From NCBI RefSeq assembly GCF_947497045.1, contig NZ_CANMEU010000017.1:1-49567 (forward strand): DNA of 49,567 bases. The letters run 5' to 3'. Positions 7,797 to 15,988 of this stretch are shown one piece after another. Source of the DNA: an uncultured Tateyamaria sp. Lineage in GTDB: Bacteria > Pseudomonadota > Alphaproteobacteria > Rhodobacterales > Rhodobacteraceae. The notes beneath the pieces are model-generated. The model searched no databases. It saw nothing but the letters and a program-made list of their open reading frames with translations, and was not told the origin of the DNA. Position 1 is the first letter of the stretch; the number at the start of each line of letters is the position of its first letter. A program made the position numbers and the translations under genes.

Positions 7797-8149
7797 GGCC
7801 GGCCCTCCGACGTATCTGCATCCGCTTCGGGCTGGTCATCCACGTGATCGTCGTCGGACCCCAGATAGGCCCCAAGGCCGATCATCACGACCACGGCCGT
7901 CATCCCGAACGAAATCACGATGGCCGTCAGCACAAGGGCCTGCGGCAGCGGGTCTGCATAGCGGGTGATGTCATCGCGCAGAATGGGCGGCGCGCCGATG
8001 GTGAGGCGGCCCGAGGCAAACAGGAACACGTTCACCGCATAGGTCAGCAGTGAAATGCCCAGGATCACCGGAAACGTGCGCAGGCGCAGCAACAGATAAA
8101 GGCCCCCCGCGGTCAAGATGCCGATGGCGGATGCGACAAGCAGTTCCAT
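7793..8149 (-). CDS. phaC: K+/H+ antiporter subunit C (PhaC/MrpC, NuoK-like)
   Basis: This 118-residue protein has three membrane helices (about residues 2-22, 27-47 and 72-95) and is homologous to NuoK. The segment SLLTYAVNVFLFASG in helix 2 and ADPLPQALVLTAIVISFG in helix 3 are typical of MrpC/MnhC. The tail after residue 100 is strongly acidic (DDDHVDDQPEADADTSE). The start at 8149 (MELLVASAIG) was chosen because it matches the family N-terminus and follows phaAB by 1 bp. The frame extends upstream but only into phaAB sequence. Confidence 0.9.
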   Translation of the reverse strand: MELLVASAIGILTAGGLYLLLRLRTFPVILGISLLTYAVNVFLFASGRLTIGAPPILRDDITRYADPLPQALVLTAIVISFGMTAVVVMIGLGAYLGSDDDHVDDQPEADADTSEGRP

Positions 8150-8150
8150 A

Positions 8151-11030
8151 TCACAAGCCCCCCTGTGCAGCGGGGGTGCCGGGCACCGGATCATCATCGC
8201 GCGAAGGGTCGATATCCATCGGATGCTCGCTGTCGGGCACATGGGCACGCCGCGCCAGACGCGAGAAGCTCTCGAGTGACAGCATCACCGCCCCCACCAC
8301 GGCAAGGAACACGCCAAGATCAAACAGGGCGGCGGTGGCGAGCTCGAACTCGTTGAAAGGCGGAATGCGCACATAGGTGAAGTCCGAGGTCAGGAACGGC
8401 TTGCCCACGAACCACGACCCGATACCGGTCAGCCCAGCAATCAGCACACCCGCGCCAATGACCCCGTGATAGGGATAGCGCAGACGGGCCGAGGCCCAGC
8501 TGAACCCGCTGGCCATATATTGCATCACGACGCCGATGGACACGATCAGGCCCGCGATAAAGCCCCCGCCCGGTTCATTGTGTCCCCGCAAAAAGATGTA
8601 GAAGCCGACCATCAGCACAACCGGCATGATCACCCGGGTAAGGACAACCATCATCATCGGATGCGCATCCCCGGCCCGCGCCACATCCGGCGTGCGGTTC
8701 AGCAGGCGCGCGCGCACGGGCCCGCCCAGTAGTGTTTCCGTCAGCGCATAGATCAGCAGGGCCGCGATCCCCAGAACGATGATCTCGCCATAGGTGTCAA
8801 AGCCACGGAAATCGACGAGGATCACATTGACCACGTTCGTACCGCCGCCGCCTTTATAGGAATTGGCCAGATGGAACTCCGAGATTGGCCCGGTCACCGC
8901 ATCACGCAACAGGTAGTGATAGGCCAGCCCAAAGGTCGCAAGCCCCCCGAACAGCGCAATTGCGGCGTCGCGCACCCGGCGCAGCACGGTACTTTCGACC
9001 GGGGTATGATTGGGCAGGAAATTCAGCGCCAGAAGCAACAGGATGATCGTCACCACCTCGACCGTGAATTGGGTCATCGCCAGATCCGGCGCGCTGAAAA
9101 AGACAAAACCGATGGAGACCATGAGGCCGACAATCCCGATCAGGATCAGCGACAAAAAGCGGTTGCGGTGCAGGAACACCATCCCGATTGTGGCGGCAAC
9201 CAGCATGGCCCACCCGGCCACGGAAACAGGGGTCACGTCCTGCATCACGCGGGTGGCGGGGCCGACGGTGCCCGTGCTCCACGCGTGAAAGCCAAGGACA
9301 ACGATCACGACCGATCCAATGGCCGCGTAACGCGAAAAGGCCCCGTTGTGCAAAGGCAGGATCAGGCGGCGCGCGAGGCCCGCCACGGCCTCGACCAGCG
9401 CCTCAAAGATGATCTTGGCCTCGGGGCGCGGGGCGCGATCCCACAGCCGCAGTGCGGGATTGAAGATCGCCAACAGGACAAACCCACCCACAACCGCCAC
9501 CACCGACAGGAACAGGGCGGGCACCAGCCCGTGCCAGATCTTGAAATAGGCCTTGGGCACTTCGGCCTCGCCGCCAAGGACGGATGCGGTGACCATTTTC
9601 ACAAACGGCTCGGCCAGAAAGGGCGCGACGCCGATGGCGACAACCGGCACCACCAGCAACGCGGGCGGCCCCCACAGGCCAAAACCCGGATCATGCGGCT
9701 TGGACGGATAGTCGTCACGCACAGGGCCAAAGAACGTGTGCCCGATCAGGCGGAAACAGTAGGCGGCGGAGAAAACGGAGCCGAATGTGGCGAGCGCAGG
9801 CACCAGCCACGGCACGTCGAACAGGACCGTATGCGTCGCTTCCTCAAGCATCATTTCCTTGGACAGAAAACCGTTCAGCAGCGGAATGCCCGCCATCGAC
9901 AGGGCCGCGAGCACGACAATGACGAAGGTGATCGGCATGAGGGTGCGCAAGCCGCCAAGGCGGCGAATATCGCGGGTATGCGTCTCGTGATCGACGATGC
10001 CCGCGGACATGAACAGCGCCGCCTTGAACGTCGCATGGTTGAGGATATGGAACATTGCCGCCATCGCTCCAAATGCCGTCCCCGTGCCCAGCAACATCGT
10101 GATCAGCCCCAGATGGGACACGGTCGAAAACGCCAGCAGCGCCTTGAGGTCATGTTTGAACAGCGCGATGATCGCGCCCAGCACCATGGTGATCAGCCCC
10201 GCCGTGGTCACGATCACAAACCACTCAGTCGTGCCCGACAGCACCGGCCACATGCGGGCCATCAGGAATATCCCGGCTTTGACCATCGTGGCAGAGTGCA
10301 GGTAGGCCGACACAGGCGTGGGGGCCGCCATCGCATGCGGCAGCCAGAAATGGAACGGGAACTGCGCGGACTTCGTGAAACAGCCCAGCAGGATCAGGAT
10401 CAACGCGGGCACATAAAGCGGGTCCGCCTGAATCAATTCGCGGTTTTGCAAGATCACACTCAGATCATAACTGCCCACGATCTGACCAAGGATCAGCATG
10501 CCCCCGATCATCGCAAGGCCGCCCATCCCCGTGACGGTCAGCGCCATACGCGCGCCCTGCCGGCCTTCGGGCAGGTGTTTCCAATAGCCGATCAGCAGGA
10601 AGGAGGACAGCGACGTGAGCTCCCAGAAAATAAGCAAAAGCAGTATGTTATCAGACAGAACAATCCCAACCATCGCGCCCTGAAACAGCAGCAGATAGGT
10701 GAAAAACTGCCCCATATTGTCGTCGCGGCTCAGGTAGTGGCGCGCATAGGCGATGATCAGCAGCCCGATGCCAAGGATCAGCAGCGCAAAGAAAAAGCCA
10801 AGCCCGTCAAGCATCAGCGTGAAATTCAACCCCAGCACGGGCATCCAGTCGACGCGGGCCATCACAACCTCGCCCGCCAGAACCGTCGGCAGATTGGTGA
10901 GCAGACCGATAAAGGCCGCCAACGACACCGTGAACGTGACCCCGGCGCAGGCAGAGCGCCCCGCAGGGTTCATAAGCCCAGGCAGCAATGCACCAAAGAA
11001 TGGAAGAGCAACGATAAAGAAGAGGGACAC
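8151..11030 (-). CDS. phaAB: K+/H+ antiporter subunit A/B fusion (PhaAB)
   Basis: This 959-residue fusion is the first gene of the antiporter operon. Residues 1 to about 780 are MrpA/NuoL-like, with many membrane helices, the Glu of LLIFWELTSLSSFLLIG and Lys/His residues in KSAQFPFHFWLPHAM. Residues from about 800 onward match MrpB (VMVGFYIFLRGHNEPGGGFIAGL). The fused A+B arrangement defines the six-gene group 2 (pha-type) systems of alphaproteobacteria. It starts at GTG 11030 with AGGAG 7 nt upstream. Family knowledge points to K+ (or Na+) export against protons in pH and salt homeostasis. The ion cannot be read from the sequence. Confidence 0.92.
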   Translation of the reverse strand: MSLFFIVALPFFGALLPGLMNPAGRSACAGVTFTVSLAAFIGLLTNLPTVLAGEVVMARVDWMPVLGLNFTLMLDGLGFFFALLILGIGLLIIAYARHYLSRDDNMGQFFTYLLLFQGAMVGIVLSDNILLLLIFWELTSLSSFLLIGYWKHLPEGRQGARMALTVTGMGGLAMIGGMLILGQIVGSYDLSVILQNRELIQADPLYVPALILILLGCFTKSAQFPFHFWLPHAMAAPTPVSAYLHSATMVKAGIFLMARMWPVLSGTTEWFVIVTTAGLITMVLGAIIALFKHDLKALLAFSTVSHLGLITMLLGTGTAFGAMAAMFHILNHATFKAALFMSAGIVDHETHTRDIRRLGGLRTLMPITFVIVVLAALSMAGIPLLNGFLSKEMMLEEATHTVLFDVPWLVPALATFGSVFSAAYCFRLIGHTFFGPVRDDYPSKPHDPGFGLWGPPALLVVPVVAIGVAPFLAEPFVKMVTASVLGGEAEVPKAYFKIWHGLVPALFLSVVAVVGGFVLLAIFNPALRLWDRAPRPEAKIIFEALVEAVAGLARRLILPLHNGAFSRYAAIGSVVIVVLGFHAWSTGTVGPATRVMQDVTPVSVAGWAMLVAATIGMVFLHRNRFLSLILIGIVGLMVSIGFVFFSAPDLAMTQFTVEVVTIILLLLALNFLPNHTPVESTVLRRVRDAAIALFGGLATFGLAYHYLLRDAVTGPISEFHLANSYKGGGGTNVVNVILVDFRGFDTYGEIIVLGIAALLIYALTETLLGGPVRARLLNRTPDVARAGDAHPMMMVVLTRVIMPVVLMVGFYIFLRGHNEPGGGFIAGLIVSIGVVMQYMASGFSWASARLRYPYHGVIGAGVLIAGLTGIGSWFVGKPFLTSDFTYVRIPPFNEFELATAALFDLGVFLAVVGAVMLSLESFSRLARRAHVPDSEHPMDIDPSRDDDPVPGTPAAQGGL

Positions 11031-11237
11031 GCGAACTCCTGCGGCGATGGTCTTTCAGTCTGGCATAACTAGCGCCCACATCATCACAGCACGGGCCAAA
11101 ACCCATGCTGTTTGCGGAAAACGCGCGTATCCAATCCCATCTAGACGTATTCAAATAGGCTTGTCACCCAAGATGGGACGATTTCGCGCCGTCTCCATAC
11201 CGGATTTTTGGTAGGCGGTCGGTTTTTATCAATGAAA

Positions 11238-11696
11238 TCACCACGCCAGCCCTGCGCCGGGATCGCGCAGGCCGTGCAAACGGCGCGCCGCATGGGTTGC
11301 GAATTTCTGCACCATGACCTTGCGCCGGGCGGCGGCAAGCTTGTGTTCGGGGCCCATGCGGATGATCTCTGCGTCATAGGCATCCGCGATGATCAACCCG
11401 CTGTCCTCGGGCAGCAGATCAACGGGGAAATCACTGTCAACCGCCCAGAAAAACCGGTCGCACCACTCCAGATAGCCCTCCCATTTGTGGTCCGTCATAA
11501 AGTCCGCACGGCTGGATTTGCATTCCACCACCCAAATCTCGCCCTTGGGACCCAATGCCATGACGTCCACGCGCAGACCGCGTGCGGGTACCAGTTCTTC
11601 GACCGTGACCCAGCCAAGGCTCGCCAAATGGCGCGACACGCCCCGCGCGAGCATCTGGCCCGGCATCATCACTGAAAGGTCCTGTGCGCTTTGCAT
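11238..11696 (-). CDS. mmcB: MmcB-family DNA repair protein
   Basis: This 152-residue protein belongs to the MmcB family (putative endonuclease of the alphaproteobacterial SOS/mitomycin response). The core LRVDVMALGPKGEIWVVECKSSRADF at about residues 42-67 has the D...E-x-K arrangement of PD-(D/E)xK nucleases, and the conserved DHKWEGYLEWCDRFFWAVD follows. The start at 11696 (MQSAQDLS) was chosen over an upstream in-frame Met because of the family's N-terminal length; the ribosome-binding site is weak in either case. It has no operon partner. It is divergent from the 11803 gene, with about 100 bp between them. I did not recognise a LexA box there. Confidence 0.82.
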   Translation of the reverse strand: MQSAQDLSVMMPGQMLARGVSRHLASLGWVTVEELVPARGLRVDVMALGPKGEIWVVECKSSRADFMTDHKWEGYLEWCDRFFWAVDSDFPVDLLPEDSGLIIADAYDAEIIRMGPEHKLAAARRKVMVQKFATHAARRLHGLRDPGAGLAW

Positions 11697-11802
11697 ACGC
11701 CCAAGATACGAACAAACCCTGAACAAAAGCAAGTGCGCGTTCAGCCCCTTGGCGATCCGCCCACCCCGCCTTACGTTAACGGATCATTCACGAGGGACCT
11801 TT

Positions 11803-13092
11803 ATGACCAACGACACCCGCCTCAGCGACACCCAAGCGCGTGGCGTGCGCTATGCCCGCGAACTCGAAGGGCACCTTGGCTGGCTCGACACCTTTTCAGG
11901 CACGGCACTTGGGGTGCTGGCGGTTGCCTCAGGCATCTACACCTATCTCGGGGTGTCCTCGTTGCTGGACGAAAACGGCGCGATGTCGGTATTCGCGGCC
12001 ATCGCCTATTCGGTTGCGGTGTCGGTCGGGATCTTTGTGTTCTGGTCCTACATGATGCGCCTGTTCCCCGCGGTCCGCTCGGCGCAGGCGCGCGTCGGGC
12101 TGATCCTCACCATGGGTGTCGGCTCGCTTGCGATTGTGGCGATGTCATCCTGGCTGAATGCGGCCGCTCTGGCCGGATCGGCCGCCGTGGAACAGCACCT
12201 CGCCAAGACCGTGCAGGATTATCAAAACAGCCTTGAGCGGGCGCATGAGGTCGCTATTACCGCCCAATCGCTGGAACGCGACGTGGCGCGCACCCGCCAA
12301 TCCTTTGAGGATCTGTCCGAGCAGGAAGCGGCGGGTGCCTTGTCGGGCCTCGCCGGGCGCGGTGCCGTATTCCGTGTGTTGCGCCAGAAGGCGGCGGAGT
12401 TGTCGGGTCTTGAGGGCCAGATCAGCGCGCAGACCCCGCTGGTGCAATCTGCCTTTGCCGAGGGCAACGCGATACTCAGCCGGATGCGGGCGCTTACTGT
12501 CGAACCCGGTCCTGTCGAGGCGCGCAGCGTCGAGTTTTCCGAACAGGCCGTGCGTCTGGCGGGCTTGATCACACAATTGCGCCAGCTTTCTATCGCGCCG
12601 CTGGTCGAACGGGCCGCGCAGGACCTTGCCGCCTCGGTCGTGCTGCCCGAACTTGATGGGCAAACCGAAGCAGGCCGTGTCGATCAGGCCGCCACAATCA
12701 CGTCTGTCCTCGAAGTGTTGGCACAACGCGCCACGACGCTTGAACGCGCCGCCCAAGCGGTGCAGGCCCAGCAACCACCCGCAGACGTGACCTATACGCC
12801 CATCTCTTCAGCGGATGCGGTGATCCTTTATGGGCGCAACTTCATCCCATCCTGGGCGGGTGCCATTGCGATTGACCTGCTGCCTGCGGTGCTGGTCTTT
12901 ATCGTCGCGATCACTCAATCGGCGATCCGGGGCGGACGCGAAGGTACTGCCATCGAAGACACGCTGACGCTGGCCGAACTGCGCGCCGCGCTGGCCGCCG
13001 CACGCGACGTCGAAACAGCCATGACCGATCACGAAACGCACGCTGTGCCCCCCGACATTCCCCGCCCGACCAAGACCAAGGCCGCCGAATGA
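11803..13092 (+). CDS. Membrane protein with long periplasmic/cytoplasmic coiled coil, unknown function
   Basis: This 429-residue protein is not recognised at family level. Three hydrophobic segments lie at about residues 28-48, 58-80 and 95-115. A long Ala/Glu/Gln-rich helical region (about residues 125-345) with coiled-coil character follows, then a last membrane segment at about residues 358-378 (AIAIDLLPAVLVFIVAI) and a cytoplasmic tail rich in Ala, Asp and Pro. The start is ATG 11803, with GAGGGA upstream. The stop overlaps the start of the ClpP-like gene by 4 bp (ATGA), so the products are probably made together and may act together at the inner membrane. A scaffold or stress-sensor role is only a guess. 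Confidence 0.7.
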   Translation: MTNDTRLSDTQARGVRYARELEGHLGWLDTFSGTALGVLAVASGIYTYLGVSSLLDENGAMSVFAAIAYSVAVSVGIFVFWSYMMRLFPAVRSAQARVGLILTMGVGSLAIVAMSSWLNAAALAGSAAVEQHLAKTVQDYQNSLERAHEVAITAQSLERDVARTRQSFEDLSEQEAAGALSGLAGRGAVFRVLRQKAAELSGLEGQISAQTPLVQSAFAEGNAILSRMRALTVEPGPVEARSVEFSEQAVRLAGLITQLRQLSIAPLVERAAQDLAASVVLPELDGQTEAGRVDQAATITSVLEVLAQRATTLERAAQAVQAQQPPADVTYTPISSADAVILYGRNFIPSWAGAIAIDLLPAVLVFIVAITQSAIRGGREGTAIEDTLTLAELRAALAAARDVETAMTDHETHAVPPDIPRPTKTKAAE

Positions 13093-13844
13093 GCGACGAG
13101 GCGACCAAGCCCCGCAGCCCGGTGGCGCGCGTGCTGATGGGCGTGCTGATCTTTCAGCTTGGCCTTGGCGGCCTGCTGATCCTTGGGGATATGCAAGGGC
13201 TGCGCCTGCCGAGCTTCGGACCAGACGCGCCGCGCCTGACCGAGCCTGTGAGCCCGGGCGATCAGCGCCGCACCTTTCGCCCTGACCGGGACCGTCCCAC
13301 CGTGCAGCCCGCCCGCGACCCCGGTGATTTGCCCGACCGACTGGTCCTGACACAGACCGAGGGCGCAACCTATCGGCTCGAGGGCGGCATTCGCGCAGGG
13401 GACGCCCCGCGCCTGATCGGATTGATCAACGCCGCTGATCCGGCCCCGGAAACGCTGATCCTGCAATCCCCCGGCGGGTCGGTCAGTGACGCGCTTGATC
13501 TGGGCCGCCACATCCGCGCCCAAGGGATGACAACCCAGATGCTGTCGGGCGAGTTCTGCCTCTCTGCCTGCCCCTACTTGCTCGCCGCCGGGACCAGCCG
13601 CGACATCGACGCGGACGCCACTGTGGGCGTGCATCAACACTATTTCGGCGAAAACACGTTCCTGCCCGCCGCCTTCGCGGTCGAGGATATCCAGCGCGGA
13701 CAGGGCGAGGTGATGACCTATCTGGACGAGATGGGGATTGATCCGCTGGTGATGCGACACGCCCTTTCCACACCGCCCGACGAGATTTACGTGCTCTTGC
13801 ACGAGGAATTGGCCCGTTACGGGTTCACGCCGCCCGACAGCTAG
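13089..13844 (+). CDS. Membrane-anchored ClpP/SppA-like serine-protease-fold protein
   Basis: This 251-residue protein has an N-terminal anchor at about residues 13-35 and a Pro/Arg-rich linker. A domain with the ClpP/crotonase fold then follows in the periplasm. ETLILQSPGGSVSDALDLGRHI (about residues 118-139) is the oxyanion-type GG-S loop. EFCLSACPYLLAAGTSRDIDADATVGVH (about residues 155-182) places Ser158 at the nucleophile position, with a candidate His182. It resembles COG3904-type proteins, predicted periplasmic proteins of unverified activity. The gene is coupled by overlap to the preceding coiled-coil membrane protein gene, which suggests a membrane partner or substrate. Catalytic competence is inferred, not shown. 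Confidence 0.72.
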   Translation: MSDEATKPRSPVARVLMGVLIFQLGLGGLLILGDMQGLRLPSFGPDAPRLTEPVSPGDQRRTFRPDRDRPTVQPARDPGDLPDRLVLTQTEGATYRLEGGIRAGDAPRLIGLINAADPAPETLILQSPGGSVSDALDLGRHIRAQGMTTQMLSGEFCLSACPYLLAAGTSRDIDADATVGVHQHYFGENTFLPAAFAVEDIQRGQGEVMTYLDEMGIDPLVMRHALSTPPDEIYVLLHEELARYGFTPPDS

Positions 13845-13862
13845 GTTCAGTAAAAGCGGCGC

Positions 13863-13912
13863 TTGACATGATACCAAAAGGTATCTAATTAAATGATACC
13901 AAATGGCATCAT
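13863..13912 (+). promoter_or_regulatory. Promoter with two operator palindromes for the ArsR-type gene
   Basis: A perfect -35 TTGACA (13863-13868) is followed after exactly 17 bp by TAATTA (13886-13891). The spacer is filled by the palindrome GATACC-AAAA-GGTATC (13870-13885). A second, near-perfect copy, ATGATACC-AAAT-GGCATCAT, lies at 13893-13912 around the expected transcription start. This is the layout of a self-repressed promoter, and the ArsR-family gene 13 bp downstream is the obvious repressor. Confidence 0.75.
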
Positions 13913-13925
13913 TTAGCGGAACCCC

Positions 13926-14246
13926 ATGAGCGATCCCACACAATCCACCTTTCGCGCCCTCGCCGATCCAACCCGGCGCGACATCATCCAGCTGTTGCGG
14001 CGCGAAGCGATGACCATCGCCGAGGTCAGCGCGCGCTTTGACATGACGCGGGCGGCTGTGAAAAAGCACCTGACGGTGCTGAGTGACGGCGGGCTGATCA
14101 CGGTCGAGGTGCGGGGGCGCGAACGGATCAACCGGCTGAACCCCCAAGGGTTGGCCCCTGTGCTGACCTGGCTGCAAATCTTTGACCAGTTCTGGGATGA
14201 CCGCCTGTCAGACCTCAAATCCGCCATCGAAAAGGACATCCAATGA
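13926..14246 (+). CDS. ArsR-family winged-helix transcriptional repressor
   Basis: This 106-residue protein has the ArsR winged helix: LADPTRRDIIQLL at the N-terminus, the recognition helix around MTRAAVKKHLTVLSDGGLI (residues 40-58) and the wing VEVRGRERINRL. It lacks the CxC metal site of ArsR/SmtB, so it belongs to the metal-independent subgroup usually paired with an AHSA1/SRPBCC protein. Exactly such a partner follows, overlapping by ATGA. Two palindromic operators lie in the promoter just upstream, so autorepression is likely. The inducer is unknown. Confidence 0.88.
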   Translation: MSDPTQSTFRALADPTRRDIIQLLRREAMTIAEVSARFDMTRAAVKKHLTVLSDGGLITVEVRGRERINRLNPQGLAPVLTWLQIFDQFWDDRLSDLKSAIEKDIQ

Positions 14247-14659
14247 CCGACACCGTTCTGCGCAAAACCATCTTTCTCAAGGCCCCCCGGCACTTGGTGT
14301 GGGATTATCTGACCCAGCCCGAGCATCTTGCCAAATGGTTTCATGCGCCCAAGGTGCCCCTTGCGGCGGGTGAACCGCTCGAGATGTTTGGCACCACCAG
14401 CGGCGACAAGCTGATCTGGGGCGAGGTGCGTGTGGCCGACGCACCCGGTCATCTGGAATACAGCTTTACGGTGGGGCCCATGGGTGATGCGGTCAGCACG
14501 GTCAAATGGACCCTGACCGAAGTGTCGGGCGGCACGCAACTTGCCTTGGAACACAGCGGGTTGCCTCAAGGCGAGGAGGCATTTGGGCTGACGCTCGCGC
14601 TGGACAAAGGATGGGACGATCACCTCATGCAGATGCGCGGCCACATCCACGACGATTAA
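14243..14659 (+). CDS. SRPBCC (AHSA1/START-like) domain protein
   Basis: This 138-residue single-domain protein has the Bet v1/AHSA1 fold. It opens with RKTIFLKAPRHLVWDYLTQPEHLAKWFHAP, typical of the family, and ends with the long C-terminal helix (FGLTLALDKGWDDHLMQMRGHIHD). Members bind hydrophobic ligands in a deep cavity or act as Hsp90-activator-like modules. The ligand here is unknown. It is translationally coupled to the ArsR-type gene upstream, a very common bacterial pairing whose physiological role is mostly uncharacterised. Confidence 0.85.
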   Translation: MTDTVLRKTIFLKAPRHLVWDYLTQPEHLAKWFHAPKVPLAAGEPLEMFGTTSGDKLIWGEVRVADAPGHLEYSFTVGPMGDAVSTVKWTLTEVSGGTQLALEHSGLPQGEEAFGLTLALDKGWDDHLMQMRGHIHDD

Positions 14660-15013
14660 GTGGGGTGCCACCCCGACGATCAGGCGGGGCACAACGGCGT
14701 CGATTGCACCCGACCTGCCCTTGCCCCACCCTGCGCGCGCACCTATGTGAGAGCGTGACGGGTTCTGCCCTTCTCGTGACAGGTTGCATTCCGGTGGCCT
14801 TAAGCAATTCCGAGGGCGCTGGCTCTGTCCGGATCCTGGTCCGGTTACCTGGCACCCACCTGTACATACAGGTCCTCGGGAATGAGAGAACCAAACGGTT
14901 GTGGTGGTTCCCGTCATCCAATCACCCACGCACACCACCCGTTTGTCCGTGCGCAATTGCGCCAGCGGGGCGGGCGGGTATGCTGCGCCCAACGTGATCG
15001 TCGGAGCGCACCC
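14660..15013. other. 354-bp intergenic region with tandem stem-loops
   Basis: I find no convincing gene here. On the plus strand, three perfect stem-loops follow each other within 85 bp: CCGGA/TCCGG (14829-14844), ACCTGT-acat-ACAGGT (14858-14873) and an outer CGGGAA/TTCCCG (14877-14913) that encloses AACC-AAAC-GGTT. No T-run follows, so this is not a simple terminator. It could be a small RNA, the 5' leader of pirin, or an mRNA 3' structure. Confidence 0.4.
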
Positions 15014-15925
15014 ATGTCCATCAGACCCACCCTCGAGACCCGCCAGGCCATGCCCACCATGGAAGGCGCCGGCGTGCATCTGCACCGCGCCTTCGGCTTT
15101 CAAGACCCAAGCGAGCTTGACCCGTTCCTGCTGTTTGACGATTTTCGCAACGACATCCCGGCGCATTTCGAAAAGGGGTTTCCGTGGCACCCGCACAGGG
15201 GCATCGAAACCATCACCTATGTGCTTGAGGGCACGGTGGAACACGGGGATTCGCTTGGCAATCAGGGCACCCTCGGGGCGGGCGATGTGCAGTGGATGAC
15301 GGCAGGGTCGGGCATCCTGCATCAGGAAATGCCGCAGGGCAACGCGCGCGGACAGATGCACGGGTTCCAGTTGTGGGGGAACCTGCCCGCGGATCAAAAG
15401 ATGACCGCACCGCGCTATCAGGACATCACCAGCGCGGATATTCCGGTGGTGACAGACGATGACGGCACGCGCGTCAAAGTGATCACCGGCAGCTTTTGGG
15501 GGCTGACAGGGCCGGTGGACGGGATCGCCGCCGATCCGCAATACCTCGACATCACATTGCCCGCAGGCGTGAAAAAGACCTTTACCATCGACACCTATCG
15601 ACGCGCATTCGCCTATGTCTTCGGCGGGGCGGCAGCCTTTGCCGATGCCTCAGCCCCCGCAGGCGTGCTGCTGGAAAAAGAAGTGGCAGGCCATGAGCTC
15701 AACATTCGGGATTTGTCAGGCGACCGCACGTTGATCCGGTTTGGCACCGGGGATGAGGTCACAGTACAGGCCGGACCGGAAGGCGCACGCTTTCTGCTGA
15801 TCTCGGGCGCGCCGATTGACGAGCCGGTCGCATGGCACGGCCCCATCGTGATGAACACCCAAAGCGAGTTGCAACAGGCCATGCGCGATCTGCAAAACGG
15901 GACGTTCATCAAACCTGCACATTAG
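15014..15925 (+). CDS. Pirin-family bicupin protein
   Basis: This 303-residue bicupin has the pirin metal-binding set in the N-terminal cupin: FPWHPHRGIETITYVLEG at about residues 57-74 (His residues of HPHRG), a later His in the GILHQEMP segment and the adjacent Glu. Some bacterial pirins have quercetinase-like dioxygenase activity, others act as redox-sensing regulators; the sequence does not decide. The C-terminal cupin lacks an obvious metal site, as usual. The start at 15014 (MSIRPTLETRQ) fits the family, and the open frame upstream is intergenic. A dispersed hairpin repeat follows the stop within 15 bp. Confidence 0.88.
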   Translation: MSIRPTLETRQAMPTMEGAGVHLHRAFGFQDPSELDPFLLFDDFRNDIPAHFEKGFPWHPHRGIETITYVLEGTVEHGDSLGNQGTLGAGDVQWMTAGSGILHQEMPQGNARGQMHGFQLWGNLPADQKMTAPRYQDITSADIPVVTDDDGTRVKVITGSFWGLTGPVDGIAADPQYLDITLPAGVKKTFTIDTYRRAFAYVFGGAAAFADASAPAGVLLEKEVAGHELNIRDLSGDRTLIRFGTGDEVTVQAGPEGARFLLISGAPIDEPVAWHGPIVMNTQSELQQAMRDLQNGTFIKPAH

Positions 15926-15937
15926 GGCCCATCCCAA

Positions 15938-15988
15938 GGGTCGGCGGGTGGGCGCCTTTGAGCGTCCGCTCAAACAGAGCCACCCGGC
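15938..15988 (+). repeat. Dispersed stem-loop repeat, copy 1
   Basis: Conserved flanks GGGTCGGcGGGtGGGCgCC and CAGAGCCaC surround a perfect stem TTTGAGCG-tc-CGCTCAAA (15957-15974). Copy 2 at 36663-36714 has nearly the same flanks, but its stem is TTTGCC-gaca-GGCAAA. The stem sequence changes while pairing is kept. This copy overlaps the last codons of the convergent TetR gene. Confidence 0.65.

Noticed and set aside
8871..11072. Open frame of 733 codons on the plus strand opposite phaAB
   Set aside because: It is antisense to a clear antiporter gene, extremely rich in Arg/His/Gln/Asp, and has no recognisable domain. It is a GC-driven shadow.
14506..14997. Open frame running from the SRPBCC gene into the gap before pirin
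   Set aside because: Out of frame with the SRPBCC gene at its start, with low-complexity Arg/Pro/Thr composition and no ribosome-binding site. The region fits structured non-coding DNA better.
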